From positions 64,001 through 117,464 of the IMG/VR virus record IMGVR_UViG_3300003323_000540: DNA of 53,464 bases. One strand, 5' to 3'. The position numbers and the translations under genes are program-made. A model generated the notes under the pieces. That model was not told the DNA's origin, did not search any database, and worked only from the letters and a program-made list of their open reading frames with translations. Within the stretch, counting starts at the first letter, position 1; each line of letters starts with the position of its first letter. Below are positions 17,545 to 27,061 of this stretch, piece after piece. This DNA comes from a virus.

Positions 17545-17559
17545 AAATAAGGCTACGTT

Positions 17560-18309
17560 TTAGAGTGAATCGGAGTCACTTGAATCACTCTCTGTTGGAG
17601 CATCAATTTCTATTGGGCCTTGTGCAACTATTGCTCCTTCTGGCTTCCAGAATAAAAATAACTTTTTATAAACAGCTTGTATAAATATTTCTGGTATGAC
17701 TTGTTCATACTCGAAATTTAATGTAATAGCTCTAGTAAAAATTTTATCAGGAATAATATATTGCATTCTGATTTCCCCACCGCCTATTTTTAAATTACTG
17801 ATTCCATTGCTATCGAAATGACCAATAGCTGCAACCATCATATCTTTAATCAAATGATAAAGAACAAGTGTTTCGTTTTTATTCTCACTTCCTATAACTA
17901 CTTGATATGTAGTCGCCCATCTATAATTATATAACTTCTTATAGGTATCTTGTTGAGGTTCATTATTAAGTAATGTTTCGCTTTGATTTCCTTCTCCAAC
18001 TCCCAAAGAATTATTTTGTTGATTTTCAGAAGGAAGAGTAACCCAAATTATAGGAACTGTTTTTTGATTGTTAGGATCATAGCTTAATTGTGCCTCAATA
18101 TGTTTTGGACTTTGTGGAGTAGTATTTATTATTTGTACAATGTTTGCATACAAATCATATTTACCTAAATTAAGTCCATTGTAAAGCAAATACAACAATG
18201 ATCTTTGTGGAGTATTGTTTGTTTGATTATCATTATAATCTTTTCTTAAAAGAGAAAGGAATGCATTTATAGCATTAACAATTGTTATATCTGGAATATT
18301 TAATGACAT
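17560..18309 (-). CDS. tail terminator or tail completion protein
   Basis: This 249-residue protein is encoded immediately before the sheath gene. Its N-terminal half (PDITIVNAINAFLSLLRKDY) and its position agree with tail terminator proteins that cap the tail tube and join it to the neck. The C-terminus is acidic and Ser/Asp-rich (DAPTESDSSDSDSL). It overlaps the upstream gene as TAATG. The assignment is positional; no diagnostic motif is visible. Confidence 0.6.
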   Translation of the reverse strand: MSLNIPDITIVNAINAFLSLLRKDYNDNQTNNTPQRSLLYLLYNGLNLGKYDLYANIVQIINTTPQSPKHIEAQLSYDPNNQKTVPIIWVTLPSENQQNNSLGVGEGNQSETLLNNEPQQDTYKKLYNYRWATTYQVVIGSENKNETLVLYHLIKDMMVAAIGHFDSNGISNLKIGGGEIRMQYIIPDKIFTRAITLNFEYEQVIPEIFIQAVYKKLFLFWKPEGAIVAQGPIEIDAPTESDSSDSDSL

Positions 18310-19070
18310 TACATTTGCTTTAAGAATTTATCAATAGCGCGTCCAGTTTCAGATGGAATATCAAATTCTTGCAAAACTTTATCTGCTATTTGTTTCGGCT
18401 CAATTCCTGGATAAATCCAGCTTAAAGGATCTGAATTTTCAGATACTCTTCTGAAACTCACATAAGTGTTTTGCTTTGTCACTGAATCTTGCTTTTTAGT
18501 AATACCTTCATAAATACTATGTTTATGCTGATATTCTTTAAATACCTTTGATTCAGGCATTTTTATACTTTTCTTCTTAGGCTCTTTTAATTGTTTTGGA
18601 AGATCTTTTAGGTCGCCTTTTTGCAAAGGCTCATTTGGCTCTTTCTCACTAACTATATCATAAACTTCTTGTGGCATGATACCACCATTGAAATTTTCTG
18701 CTTGAGCTGTTGGAGTTCCTACTCTAAATGGAACCGTATTATATCGCTTTCCATCTTTTGTTACTTTTGAATTTGGGCCATTTAAAAGACCGTCTTTCAT
18801 ATCAAAAGAATCAGATCCGCTTTCTATCATATTTGGAGCAGATCCAACGAGCATAACAGAGCCTTTTGCGAATCCTTCATCAACAACAACAATGCTATTA
18901 ATATATTGTTGTCGGCTTGAACCTAATTCTCTACTTGCTTCATTTTCCCATTCTTGAGCGAATCTTCCTGTAATTTCTTTTACAGTATAATCCATTAAAT
19001 CATTTATCTGATCTTGATCAAGAAAGAATGCTTCGCTTATAGAAGATGTATCTATGAATACTGAAATCAT
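18309..19070 (-). CDS. neck / tail completion protein (HK97 gp10-like by position)
   Basis: The 253-residue protein lies between connector-type genes and the tail terminator, the usual place for a gp10-like head-closure or neck component. The N-terminal 75 residues (TVKEITGRFAQEWENEASRE) are helical, the middle contains SAPNMIESGSDSFDMKDGLL, which resembles the conserved stretch in gp10-like proteins, and the C-terminal part holds a Lys-rich linker (KQLKEPKKKSIKMPESKVFK). It is coupled to the next gene by a one-base overlap. Function is inferred from order and weak similarity. Confidence 0.55.
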   Translation of the reverse strand: MISVFIDTSSISEAFFLDQDQINDLMDYTVKEITGRFAQEWENEASRELGSSRQQYINSIVVVDEGFAKGSVMLVGSAPNMIESGSDSFDMKDGLLNGPNSKVTKDGKRYNTVPFRVGTPTAQAENFNGGIMPQEVYDIVSEKEPNEPLQKGDLKDLPKQLKEPKKKSIKMPESKVFKEYQHKHSIYEGITKKQDSVTKQNTYVSFRRVSENSDPLSWIYPGIEPKQIADKVLQEFDIPSETGRAIDKFLKQM

Positions 19071-19072
19071 TA

Positions 19073-20185
19073 TTAGATTTCAAACCATTCTATAGCAATA
19101 TCAAAAGTACCACCGGTTACTGTTACCCCTCCAAGATTAACAGCCAATACTTGAGACGTTCCAATTAAAGTAATTGGCTTTCCTAAACCGCCAAAGTCAA
19201 ATACTACAACTGGATTTACAACACTAGTAGCTCCAGCTATCGGCACATAACCTCTTCTAACAGATCCTACGGCATTTCCAGTAGTAGGATTTGCTGTATA
19301 AGCTAGTAATGTAGCAGAAGCAGCTGCATCACCTGAATCATGTGGAATTGCAGTTACTGCTGAAGATGTACCGCCGCTATTAGCAGTAGATCTTTTAACA
19401 AGCTGAATATCTGTTAAGCCTGCTGTAGTTTGTATTCCAGATATAATAACCTTAGTTACAAAAACATTAGTTGATGCATTTCCAGTTATTGTAAAAATAT
19501 CAGTTGCAGAAGCAGCAGAAGAAATATTTGCAGAAGCTGAATACGTCTTAGTAACTTTCTCATAACTTCTATCTAAAATATGACCGTACTTATCAGTATT
19601 TATTTGAGAATAATCACCGTTAGCACTTGTCGTACCAGCTGCTACAGGAGAATCTGATCTAATACCTAAAATAAATACTCCAGTATCTGCACTTGCAGAA
19701 GCAGCATCTTCCTGTTTGCCCAAGTTAGTGCTTGTGCTTCCATTTACAGATACCGTAGCTAATGCAGGAAAGTTAAATGGTATAGTAGATAATTTACTAA
19801 ATGCTTGAATTGAACCACCACCAGTGATAGTTGTTGCAATTCTACATCTAAAATATCTGAAAGATAATGCTCCAGTATAGATTGTAGATGTAGAAGAAGT
19901 GGCTGTGATAGCAGATGCTGTTGGAAAGTTAGAAGGAGCAAGTTGAGTATAAACAGGAACTGTTTGAAAATTCACATTATCATTTGATCCTTCAAATACA
20001 AATGTACCTCCAGTGATACTAGCACTTGTAACTATTTGTACAGCAAAAAATCTATAACTTACATTAGATTGAAGTAAACAATCTATAGGGCTACTACCAG
20101 CAGTAGCAGTTAAAATATTATTTATTGTCGCAGTTTGTGATGCTTGACCTGTGATAAATATATCTTGTTCAGGAAAAAAAGCCAT
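19073..20185 (-). CDS. virion decoration or neck fibre protein
   Basis: This 370-residue protein is very rich in Ser, Thr, Ala and Gly and contains two predicted beta-sandwich-like regions, for example GGTFVFEGSNDNVNFQTVPV, a pattern that occurs in phage and bacterial beta-sandwich adhesion modules, and a second, C-terminal half ending GGTFDIAIEWFEI. It is encoded after the SGNH fibre and before the neck proteins. A decoration, whisker or fibre subunit is plausible. No enzyme motif is present. Confidence 0.6.
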   Translation of the reverse strand: MAFFPEQDIFITGQASQTATINNILTATAGSSPIDCLLQSNVSYRFFAVQIVTSASITGGTFVFEGSNDNVNFQTVPVYTQLAPSNFPTASAITATSSTSTIYTGALSFRYFRCRIATTITGGGSIQAFSKLSTIPFNFPALATVSVNGSTSTNLGKQEDAASASADTGVFILGIRSDSPVAAGTTSANGDYSQINTDKYGHILDRSYEKVTKTYSASANISSAASATDIFTITGNASTNVFVTKVIISGIQTTAGLTDIQLVKRSTANSGGTSSAVTAIPHDSGDAAASATLLAYTANPTTGNAVGSVRRGYVPIAGATSVVNPVVVFDFGGLGKPITLIGTSQVLAVNLGGVTVTGGTFDIAIEWFEI

Positions 20186-20199
20186 ACTTTTATTTTATT

Positions 20200-22485
20200 T
20201 TAATTACAATAGAAATTTGAGCCGTCATAAGTCATTATAAATCCACCACCAGCTGACAAACTAGTTCCACTTACACCAAATCCGTTTATAGTTCCAGAAA
20301 ATGTTACAGTATTGGTTGTACTATCCGTTCTTCTTATAATGTGAATAGTAGATGTATTTCCAGCAGGCAATGTTACAACTACATTTCCAGCAGTAGCATC
20401 TATAAATACAGTGTATATTTTATTTGAAGCGGTATTTAAAGTTGTGGAGCTACTTATATTTTGAATTGTTACACCTCCAAGAGCAGAACTAAAAGATAGA
20501 TTTCCTAAATTATCTACGCCTACAATGCCTGAACCATTACCAGCTAACGGCGAAACTTTAACTGTACCACCATCCTTCATTAAGGTTAGTACGCCGGTTC
20601 CAGTTGCTACATTGGCAAACTCAAATGCAGATTTATATGTAACAATATCTGCTACATAATATGCACCTATTACTTTATGTCCAGTTGTCCCATTAGGACC
20701 TGATAGTAGTGATAATCCTCCCAAATTTGATCCAGATATTATAGCTCCCGCTGGCAATGCAGTATATCCAGAAAATCCAGTAGTAACAGTTATTCCTGGA
20801 CTACTTACAGTTTCACCTAATTTTAATATAGATCCATCGTAAAACAAGTTAGGCCATAAACCAAACTGTTTAACCGATCTTATTTGAGTTGCATTAGCTA
20901 TAAAATAGTTTCCTATAATCGCATGACCCAATGCATTTATATGTAAGCCATCGCCACTATCACAATCAGTTCTTAAATTTCCAGAACTTAATAATTGAGT
21001 ATTATAATCTATTATTTGATAACTATTTCCAAAATTTGAAACTAGAGCGGCATTCCATGTATTTATAGTACTATTAGCTCCAACGGTACTAGAAACCGGT
21101 AGTATTGTTAATATTATTGGAATAATTCCATTACTAACTAAAGTAGTTAGAATCTGTTGATAATTATATAAATAAGTTCCTGGTGTGGTTGTTGTGCCCA
21201 AAGTTATGCCATTAAGCAAGTCATTTATGCCCACCATTATAGCAGCATATTTTGGCTTCATTTGAATTACATAACTCAATGAGTTAAATACATCTAATGC
21301 AGTATTTCCTCCACAAGCAAAAGTTTCTGTTAAACCAGAAGTTTGAGATCTAATACAATCAACTTCCCTCTGATTACTAGATCCGATAAAAGCTCCAGCT
21401 GTTATAGAATCACCTAATCTAACTAAAGTTGGACCATATTTCTGCTTAGTTCCCAATACATCTAATAGTACTGAAAAGGTTGCTCCCATTGCGTATATCG
21501 CTGAAGTATATATTGCATTAGCCCCAACAGGAGTTGTTACATATAAATTTGCACTTGTATAGCTAATGAATACAGTATCACTTCCAGTCGTTATATTTTT
21601 AGTTTTAGCTTCTATAGTTCCTGGATTACTCCAGTCTATCCTCATTTCTATAATATCTCCATTTGTATAAGAAATATTAGAATTAGAAGTAGCTAATGCC
21701 ACATCTGTAGCGGCATTTGATGAAATCGCATGTATTTTAATCTGACCTCTATTAGTAGAAGCTGACGTATTGAACGTTACATAAACACAATGCGGAAATG
21801 ATAGAGAGTTTTTAGGAGCATAACCAATTCCTATTGTCTCTCCAGTTGCATTAGCAGTTACTTTAAATCTAACTATCCTATAGCTTTGATCAAAACAAGT
21901 TTTTAAATTCCTTGTTATTACATTAGCAGTATTATTAGCGGTGCCTCCAGAAATATTTAGAGTGCCTCCAGAAATAGAAGCGCTAGCTGAACCTGTATTA
22001 GTGTAGTTAGTTAATGAACCTCCACTGAAATCTTCATTATATAAATCTCCTATACTAGAAGCTTGATATATAGAATCAGATGTTGCTTTTTGTGTAATAG
22101 CGCCATCAGTGGCACTTCCCAAACTTGAATATAAAGTTCCAGAGCCACTCGGTGGTACTACCCAAGCTCCAACTCCATTTAAAAATTTAGAAGAGTCATT
22201 TGGTAATTTTGGAACTAATCCATGCTTAGATGTAGAGACATTATTTGTAAGTATATCTGAAAAAGATAAAGATGCTTCTGAAACTAATCCATAACTTACG
22301 GTAGAGCCATCAGTAGTAACAAACTTTCCGCTATTTCCAGTAGGATCGGGAAGATTCCCAGCTGTAATTCCACTATCTAATAAAAATTTAACACTATTAA
22401 TGTAGTGATCTAAACTAGAATTTGGTGTATTTGCCGCTCCTAAAAGGGTAATTAGTTGAGCTACATCACTTCTTAAATACGACAT
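20200..22485 (-). CDS. virion fibre with SGNH/GDSL hydrolase domain
   Basis: The 761-residue protein starts with a helical attachment region and a Gly/Ser-rich shaft, followed by a beta-sandwich of about residues 150-340. An SGNH hydrolase domain follows: block I LGDSITAG with Ser360, block III GIND with Asn421, and block V GDGLHIN with Asp512 and His515. The C-terminus is again fibre-like. SGNH enzymes are esterases, and those in phage fibres usually remove acetyl groups from surface glycans; the actual substrate is unknown here. It begins a transcription unit with a perfect late promoter motif 23 bp upstream. Confidence 0.82.
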   Translation of the reverse strand: MSYLRSDVAQLITLLGAANTPNSSLDHYINSVKFLLDSGITAGNLPDPTGNSGKFVTTDGSTVSYGLVSEASLSFSDILTNNVSTSKHGLVPKLPNDSSKFLNGVGAWVVPPSGSGTLYSSLGSATDGAITQKATSDSIYQASSIGDLYNEDFSGGSLTNYTNTGSASASISGGTLNISGGTANNTANVITRNLKTCFDQSYRIVRFKVTANATGETIGIGYAPKNSLSFPHCVYVTFNTSASTNRGQIKIHAISSNAATDVALATSNSNISYTNGDIIEMRIDWSNPGTIEAKTKNITTGSDTVFISYTSANLYVTTPVGANAIYTSAIYAMGATFSVLLDVLGTKQKYGPTLVRLGDSITAGAFIGSSNQREVDCIRSQTSGLTETFACGGNTALDVFNSLSYVIQMKPKYAAIMVGINDLLNGITLGTTTTPGTYLYNYQQILTTLVSNGIIPIILTILPVSSTVGANSTINTWNAALVSNFGNSYQIIDYNTQLLSSGNLRTDCDSGDGLHINALGHAIIGNYFIANATQIRSVKQFGLWPNLFYDGSILKLGETVSSPGITVTTGFSGYTALPAGAIISGSNLGGLSLLSGPNGTTGHKVIGAYYVADIVTYKSAFEFANVATGTGVLTLMKDGGTVKVSPLAGNGSGIVGVDNLGNLSFSSALGGVTIQNISSSTTLNTASNKIYTVFIDATAGNVVVTLPAGNTSTIHIIRRTDSTTNTVTFSGTINGFGVSGTSLSAGGGFIMTYDGSNFYCN

Positions 22486-22508
22486 GAAAATTTAAATAAT
22501 TGTCGTAA

Positions 22509-22521
22509 TTAAAAATACTAA
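22509..22521 (-). promoter_or_regulatory. late promoter motif upstream of SGNH fibre
   Basis: Minus-strand TTAGTATTTTTAA, a perfect copy of the recurrent motif, lies 23 bp before the start of the 761-residue fibre gene. Confidence 0.65.
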
Positions 22522-22533
22522 AAATATCAATGT

Positions 22534-23475
22534 CTATCCTATCAACTGACTTAAGGCGGAAATTTGAGATTGTGTTAAATTTTCATAAATAAAATTAACA
22601 CTCGAATATTTTAATTGTCTTATAAACTTAGAATCTTCTTCTGCATTGGAGCAAGAATTTGCTTTCCAACTATTATTAAGCAATCTGTTTCCATCAAAAT
22701 TTTCTACATCCTTAACTAAGTGTGCTCTTTTAGCAATTGCATGAACTGGAAGAATAAGCTTTTCAGTTCCCTGATTTGCTGGAGAAGTCATTGATTCTCT
22801 TATTACATCTGTAATATGAAAGGAAGGATTGTATGTATATCTGATTGTTACGCATGGATCAATCAAATTATTATACTGACTATCGAAGATAATTACATTA
22901 TCTCTAAAAGTGTAGTCTATATTTATTTCTAGTTTTTTTAATGTTTGATCTTCTGCTACAAATAATGCTATATAATCTATTGGAGTTGGTGTATCGCAAG
23001 GGGAAAAGCCGCCTATATCATATTTTGTATATGCAAATAATTGAGTTCCATCATCGGTTAATTTTGGATATAATATTTCTTGATGTTCGGCAGTAGCATC
23101 AACAATTGTAATTCTATCCATCATTACAAGCTTCTCTGAATTATAGGAAGTAACTTTTACTGATCCCATATCCAAACTTCCCCATTCTTGAAGTGCGCTT
23201 GCTTTTAATCCATAGTCTTGTGCTATACCAGTAATAATCATACTAGTATAAGTTGGATTTAAAAATAGCCATCCACTACCTCCACAATTTTTGCAGGTAT
23301 TTCTATGTTCGCTTTCTCGTGACTTACAAGGGCATTTGTAAGCTTTCTCATGAATAACTTTATATCCTTTTGTATCTAATGTAGCAAGTATTTCTTGCTG
23401 ATTGAAATCAGAAGGTAATCCTGGAACATTTGAACGTTCACCTTGTAGTATTTGCTTATTTGAAAGACGAGACAT
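22534..23475 (-). CDS. head-tail connector/neck protein with Cys-rich zinc-binding motif
   Basis: This 313-residue protein carries a zinc-ribbon-like element in its first third: CPC at the start, then CKNCGGSGW about a dozen residues later, which resembles the DnaJ/TFIIB-like CxxCxGxG knuckle. The rest is beta-rich. It is encoded between the head-tail connector and the SGNH fibre, separated from the former by 3 bp. The Cys motif suggests a metal-stabilised structural knot. Connector or neck function is inferred from position. Confidence 0.6.
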   Translation of the reverse strand: MSRLSNKQILQGERSNVPGLPSDFNQQEILATLDTKGYKVIHEKAYKCPCKSRESEHRNTCKNCGGSGWLFLNPTYTSMIITGIAQDYGLKASALQEWGSLDMGSVKVTSYNSEKLVMMDRITIVDATAEHQEILYPKLTDDGTQLFAYTKYDIGGFSPCDTPTPIDYIALFVAEDQTLKKLEINIDYTFRDNVIIFDSQYNNLIDPCVTIRYTYNPSFHITDVIRESMTSPANQGTEKLILPVHAIAKRAHLVKDVENFDGNRLLNNSWKANSCSNAEEDSKFIRQLKYSSVNFIYENLTQSQISALSQLIG

Positions 23476-23478
23476 TTA

Positions 23479-24279
23479 CTAGCAAACATTGAATTGAATT
23501 CCCAAGTATCTCATTTTTAATCGATGCAATAATCCATTACCTTTTCCATCGTCAAGACTATTCTTGAGTTCTGCAATCCTATTTGCATAAGCTCCCTTTG
23601 CATTGATACCAACTGATTGAGAAAGTCCATCTATGCCAACTGATTTATTTGATACTCCAGCTCCAAATAAACTATCTTGAAGTATGATGAATAAATTTAA
23701 TGCAGCCATCATTCCTATTGCCCTTAATATATCTGGATTTATTTTTGAATCTCCAGTTATATATTCCAATAACCAATAATTTGGCATATGTTGAGAACCC
23801 CAATATCCCATATAAGGAGAAATACTATACAATGCTCCACCCGTTACTGTTGCGGCGCTTGCACCTCCAAAAGGAACTAGACTAATGCTTCTATGAAATA
23901 GATCTTTATCTGGACTTTGAGTTTTCGCTTTTAACCATTCAGGCGGGTAAATAATTTGCAATGCTGTATTTACATATCCGCCCAATGCTAAAGGAGTTAC
24001 TACAGGATATGTTGTTGGAATGTATCCCCATTTAATCCAATCGTCATATAAGTAATCTCTATTCTCACTTATATATGTTGGTTGTAACTTTATTGAAAGA
24101 TAGTCGGCTAATTCTTTTTGCGCTGACTGAATATAGAAATCTATTGTATCATCTGGAATCTGATTTCCATTTTTATCTTTTGGCGGAGTTCCAAAGAAAA
24201 ATAGATTTATAAGTTCTGTAGATGAATAAACAGTTCCTCTATTTTTCGCATAGGTAAAGGTGAATGTTAATTGTCCCAT
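23479..24279 (-). CDS. head-tail connector (adaptor) protein
   Basis: The protein has 266 residues. Its helical core contains DDTIDFYIQSAQKELADYLS and a C-terminal helix set (DILRAIGMMAALNLFIILQD), which resembles gp6/gp15-type adaptor proteins that bind below the portal. It also has aromatic loops (YSISPYMGYWGSQHMPNYWL). It is located in the head-to-tail transition of the operon, 3 bp from the upstream gene. The assignment rests on the helical pattern and order. Confidence 0.6.
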   Translation of the reverse strand: MGQLTFTFTYAKNRGTVYSSTELINLFFFGTPPKDKNGNQIPDDTIDFYIQSAQKELADYLSIKLQPTYISENRDYLYDDWIKWGYIPTTYPVVTPLALGGYVNTALQIIYPPEWLKAKTQSPDKDLFHRSISLVPFGGASAATVTGGALYSISPYMGYWGSQHMPNYWLLEYITGDSKINPDILRAIGMMAALNLFIILQDSLFGAGVSNKSVGIDGLSQSVGINAKGAYANRIAELKNSLDDGKGNGLLHRLKMRYLGIQFNVC

Positions 24280-24282
24280 GCA

Positions 24283-24984
24283 TTAGTAGCTCTTTTCCAA
24301 ATTTTCTTTTTCAAATTTATGACGGTGCATTTCAGCTAAATGTCGCTCCGCTTCTGCATGTGATGCATTATATTTAGAAGATCCCTCTTTATACTTTTTC
24401 TTTTCTTTTTCAAAGTGCGAAAATGCATTGCTATGGTGTTCCATCATATCACTATGATGTGAAATCTTTTGCTTACTTTTTTCTTCTAATATTTTTTTCT
24501 CATCTGGAGATAATTTATCATGCCTTTCTTTTTGACTAGCAAACATAGCGGCGGCTTTATGTTCACTTGATTGTTTATAATGATAATTTGCTAAAGTTCG
24601 TTCATCACTACTTCTTTCTGAATACCACGAAGGTGAGTCATTATAACTTTCCTTTTCATGATTTCTTGCTTTATCGGCATGTAAATCACCAGCATCTTTA
24701 TGATCTTGGGCAGAAAAATCTTTATACTTATCGGCATTTTGTTTAAGATAAACTGGCTTTCCAGATTTAGTATGACCAATTACATGGCCGCCTCTCGATC
24801 CCTCTCCACCTTTAATCAAAGTGTCAAGTTGTTGTAATGCCTTTTCCTTAGTATCACTATCAATAAAACCATCAAGATATTTTTCTTCAATTGATTTTTT
24901 AATTGAATCAACTGAAAAATCTGTGATTAAAGATTTGGAAACTTGACTATTTTTAAATTGATCTGCACTAAGTGAAAAGGACAT
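24283..24984 (-). CDS. virion-associated protein of unknown function, His/Lys/Glu-rich
   Basis: The 233-residue protein has an ordered N-terminal 60 residues, then the motif GGHVIGHTKSGKPVYLK, which I recognise as a short recurring element in phage structural proteins of Bacteroidetes, then a long helical region exceptionally rich in His, Lys, Glu and Ser. It lies just downstream of the capsid cluster with a late promoter motif 18 bp before the start. It could be an internal or neck-associated protein. I do not recognise a catalytic motif. Confidence 0.6.
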   Translation of the reverse strand: MSFSLSADQFKNSQVSKSLITDFSVDSIKKSIEEKYLDGFIDSDTKEKALQQLDTLIKGGEGSRGGHVIGHTKSGKPVYLKQNADKYKDFSAQDHKDAGDLHADKARNHEKESYNDSPSWYSERSSDERTLANYHYKQSSEHKAAAMFASQKERHDKLSPDEKKILEEKSKQKISHHSDMMEHHSNAFSHFEKEKKKYKEGSSKYNASHAEAERHLAEMHRHKFEKENLEKSY

Positions 24985-25002
24985 ATTTTAGAAAATTATG
25001 TA

Positions 25003-25015
25003 TTAAATATACTAA
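25003..25015 (-). promoter_or_regulatory. late promoter motif
   Basis: Minus-strand TTAGTATATTTAA matches the recurrent motif, 18 bp before the 233-residue gene. Confidence 0.6.
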
Positions 25016-25018
25016 TTT

Positions 25019-25414
25019 CTAAGCGGCAACTTTCTTTTTTAATTCAGCTCTAAGTTTATTATCATTCCATGCTTCATTGATTGCACGTTCAATAAATGCT
25101 TTATCTCCAGTCTCTTTAAGAAGTTCTAATAATTCATCTCCACTAGCTTCATTCAACATTTTTTCTAACTCTGCTTGCTCTTTTTCTTTTTTCTTCTTTT
25201 CCTTCTCTTTCTTTTTAATATCTTTCTCTACTTGTTCAACTGTTGAAAAATTAAATGACTCTTTAGTCAAAAGAATAAATGCCTCCAATTTTTCTTCATC
25301 TAATTCCACTTCTAAATTACCATCTTTATCAAATTGAGCATCTCCAATTACAGGGAAATGAATAGTTTGATTTGCATATTGACCATTTGGATACTTTGCT
25401 GATTTTAATTTCAT
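25019..25414 (-). CDS. small capsid-module protein, charged C-terminus
   Basis: This 131-residue protein follows the major capsid gene. The N-terminal part (SAKYPNGQYANQTIHFPVIG, then DAQFDKDGNLEVELDEEKLE) looks like a small beta domain, and the C-terminal half is a Lys/Glu coiled coil (KKKEKEKKKKEKEQAELEKM) followed by two helices. Position after the capsid gene is compatible with a head accessory or neck protein. It has its own exact TAnnTTTG promoter because a strong terminator separates it from the capsid gene. Confidence 0.65.
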   Translation of the reverse strand: MKLKSAKYPNGQYANQTIHFPVIGDAQFDKDGNLEVELDEEKLEAFILLTKESFNFSTVEQVEKDIKKKEKEKKKKEKEQAELEKMLNEASGDELLELLKETGDKAFIERAINEAWNDNKLRAELKKKVAA

Positions 25415-25437
25415 ATTGATAAATTTTTATTTTCCAT

Positions 25438-25466
25438 CAAAGATAAAAAAAATATAATAAAACAAA
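25438..25466 (-). promoter_or_regulatory. Bacteroidetes-type promoter
   Basis: Minus-strand TATCTTTG (25438-25445) is an exact -7 box, 24 bp before the start codon at 25414. A TTTG at about 25463-25466 (17 bp spacing) could serve as -33 element and lies at the edge of the capsid gene terminator. Confidence 0.6.
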
Positions 25467-25489
25467 AAAGCCTGATTAAATCAGGCTTT
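25462..25489 (-). terminator. rho-independent terminator after major capsid gene
   Basis: A perfect 9 bp stem (25467-25475 with 25481-25489) with 5 base loop is followed on the minus strand by a T run. It directly follows the capsid stop and will uncouple the very high capsid expression from the downstream genes. Confidence 0.9.
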
Positions 25490-25512
25490 ATTTTAATTTC
25501 TATTACTTAATA

Positions 25513-27024
25513 TTAAGCTGGCACGTAAGGGCCTACGTTAATAAACTTAACAATTTTCTTAGGTTGTGCCACACGAGGAGCGCCCCACAGATATGTTATG
25601 AATCTATTAGCAAGCGCTACTACTGCCAAGTCAATTTTTGAAATTGGCATCAATTGGTAGAATGCTAAAATATCTTCTTGCAATTCGAGTGCAAATGCAT
25701 CTTCACAGTTAGGAAGGATTCTGTTACGATCTCTTACCGAACCTGCTGATGCTCCATCATAACCAGCTGTTAATTGAGCTGCTGTTACTGTGAACAGAGG
25801 GTAAAACTTAACTGCTGACGTTGTACAGTTGGATGCAGTGCTAATTGCTGTACGGAAAATTGTGTAGCTAGTAGCTGCAAATGCTCCTGAACCAGCTGTA
25901 AATGTAAGATCTACAGATTGTCCAGCTGTCAAAGTAATCTTTGATGTATCGCCAGGAAGTGTTCTCAAAGATGATTGACCAAATTCGTTATTTGCTGCTA
26001 CTGCATAGAATACAGTTCCCAATGCACCTGTGTGAGTTTCACCGCTTACAAAGCGAGAAGAACCATCTGATACAAGAGCTGCGCCACCACCTGAAATCAA
26101 TGGAGTTGCTGGAGCTTTTGGTGAGGTAGGGCCATCACTTGAAAGGCGTGAACCATCACGTTGCATAAATTTATCTTGCATAATTGCAACTTCTCCAAAC
26201 TGTGTATCAATTGCACGTGGATTAGTTCCAATCGCACCACGGTAACCTGTAGCGCCCATGATGATACGTTGACGTTCAAAATAATCTTTATAAAGACCGT
26301 CAATTACTACAGGAGGGGCAAACAATGTATCAATGTTACCGAAAGCTGCATTGATGTTAGTAGCTGCATCAGAAAGGTCAGCTTGACGAAGTGAATTACC
26401 ACGTAAGTCAATAACCGCTTTGCTATCTTGATACGCATCCAAAGAAGCATACAAGTTTGTTGCACCTACGCCGATATCAGCGTGTTGTGCATAAATACCA
26501 TCAAACTCTAAAGTGTTATTTGCAGAGTTTGCACGTGTCATGTAGTAAGACACTGCACGGATAATCCACATGGTTTTGTTTTCAACTTCTTTCTTCATTG
26601 CATCAACGAAAGAACGCACTGCTTGTGCTTGAGCTGAAACTTCACCAGTTACTTGCAAATATTTGATGTTGGTTGCTTTACGTGTGTACTTAGAATCTTG
26701 TACATCTGAAAGCGCACCTTCACCATAGAAACCACCTGTGAAATTACCGTATGATACTAATTGAACATACTCTTCCACAGTGTTGTAGGCTACAATTTTA
26801 GGAATTGCATTCCACAACTTAATATCTTGCATGCGAAACTCCAATAATTTCAGAGTCTTATCAAGAGACTCCATCTTTAATGGCTCTTGAGTTAACAGCT
26901 GATTAGTTGTATCGCGACCTGTGATTTGGCCTGCTTGCATTGCTTTCAGCAATTCATTAACTTGTGACTCACCTGCGAAAAGTTCAGGTAAGTTTTGCTC
27001 TTGATAATTTGATAATTCTACCAT
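25513..27024 (-). CDS. major capsid protein
   Basis: This 503-residue protein follows protease and scaffold-like genes, the standard order of an HK97-type capsid module. The N-terminal region contains a 32-residue segment (residues 24-55, with AMQAGQITGRDTT and LTQEPLK) that is nearly repeated in the C-terminal tail of the prohead protease. The core (residues 60-290) includes IPKIVAYNTVEEYVQLVSYG and the long-helix region around TMWIIRAVSYYMTRANS. Residues about 297-435 look like an inserted Ig/fibronectin-type beta domain (GTVFYAVAANNEFGQSSLRT). The C-terminus (SKIDLAVVALANRFITYLWG) fits the axial domain. A strong terminator follows. Confidence 0.85.
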   Translation of the reverse strand: MVELSNYQEQNLPELFAGESQVNELLKAMQAGQITGRDTTNQLLTQEPLKMESLDKTLKLLEFRMQDIKLWNAIPKIVAYNTVEEYVQLVSYGNFTGGFYGEGALSDVQDSKYTRKATNIKYLQVTGEVSAQAQAVRSFVDAMKKEVENKTMWIIRAVSYYMTRANSANNTLEFDGIYAQHADIGVGATNLYASLDAYQDSKAVIDLRGNSLRQADLSDAATNINAAFGNIDTLFAPPVVIDGLYKDYFERQRIIMGATGYRGAIGTNPRAIDTQFGEVAIMQDKFMQRDGSRLSSDGPTSPKAPATPLISGGGAALVSDGSSRFVSGETHTGALGTVFYAVAANNEFGQSSLRTLPGDTSKITLTAGQSVDLTFTAGSGAFAATSYTIFRTAISTASNCTTSAVKFYPLFTVTAAQLTAGYDGASAGSVRDRNRILPNCEDAFALELQEDILAFYQLMPISKIDLAVVALANRFITYLWGAPRVAQPKKIVKFINVGPYVPA

Positions 27025-27061
27025 ATTGGTTTCTATGAAAACTTTTTACTTTATCCTTATT

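Noticed and set aside
19759-19941. Second minus-strand frame of 60 codons inside the 370-residue gene
   Set aside because: It is a shadow frame in the middle of a well-supported virion gene, Leu/His-rich as out-of-frame translations of this region are.
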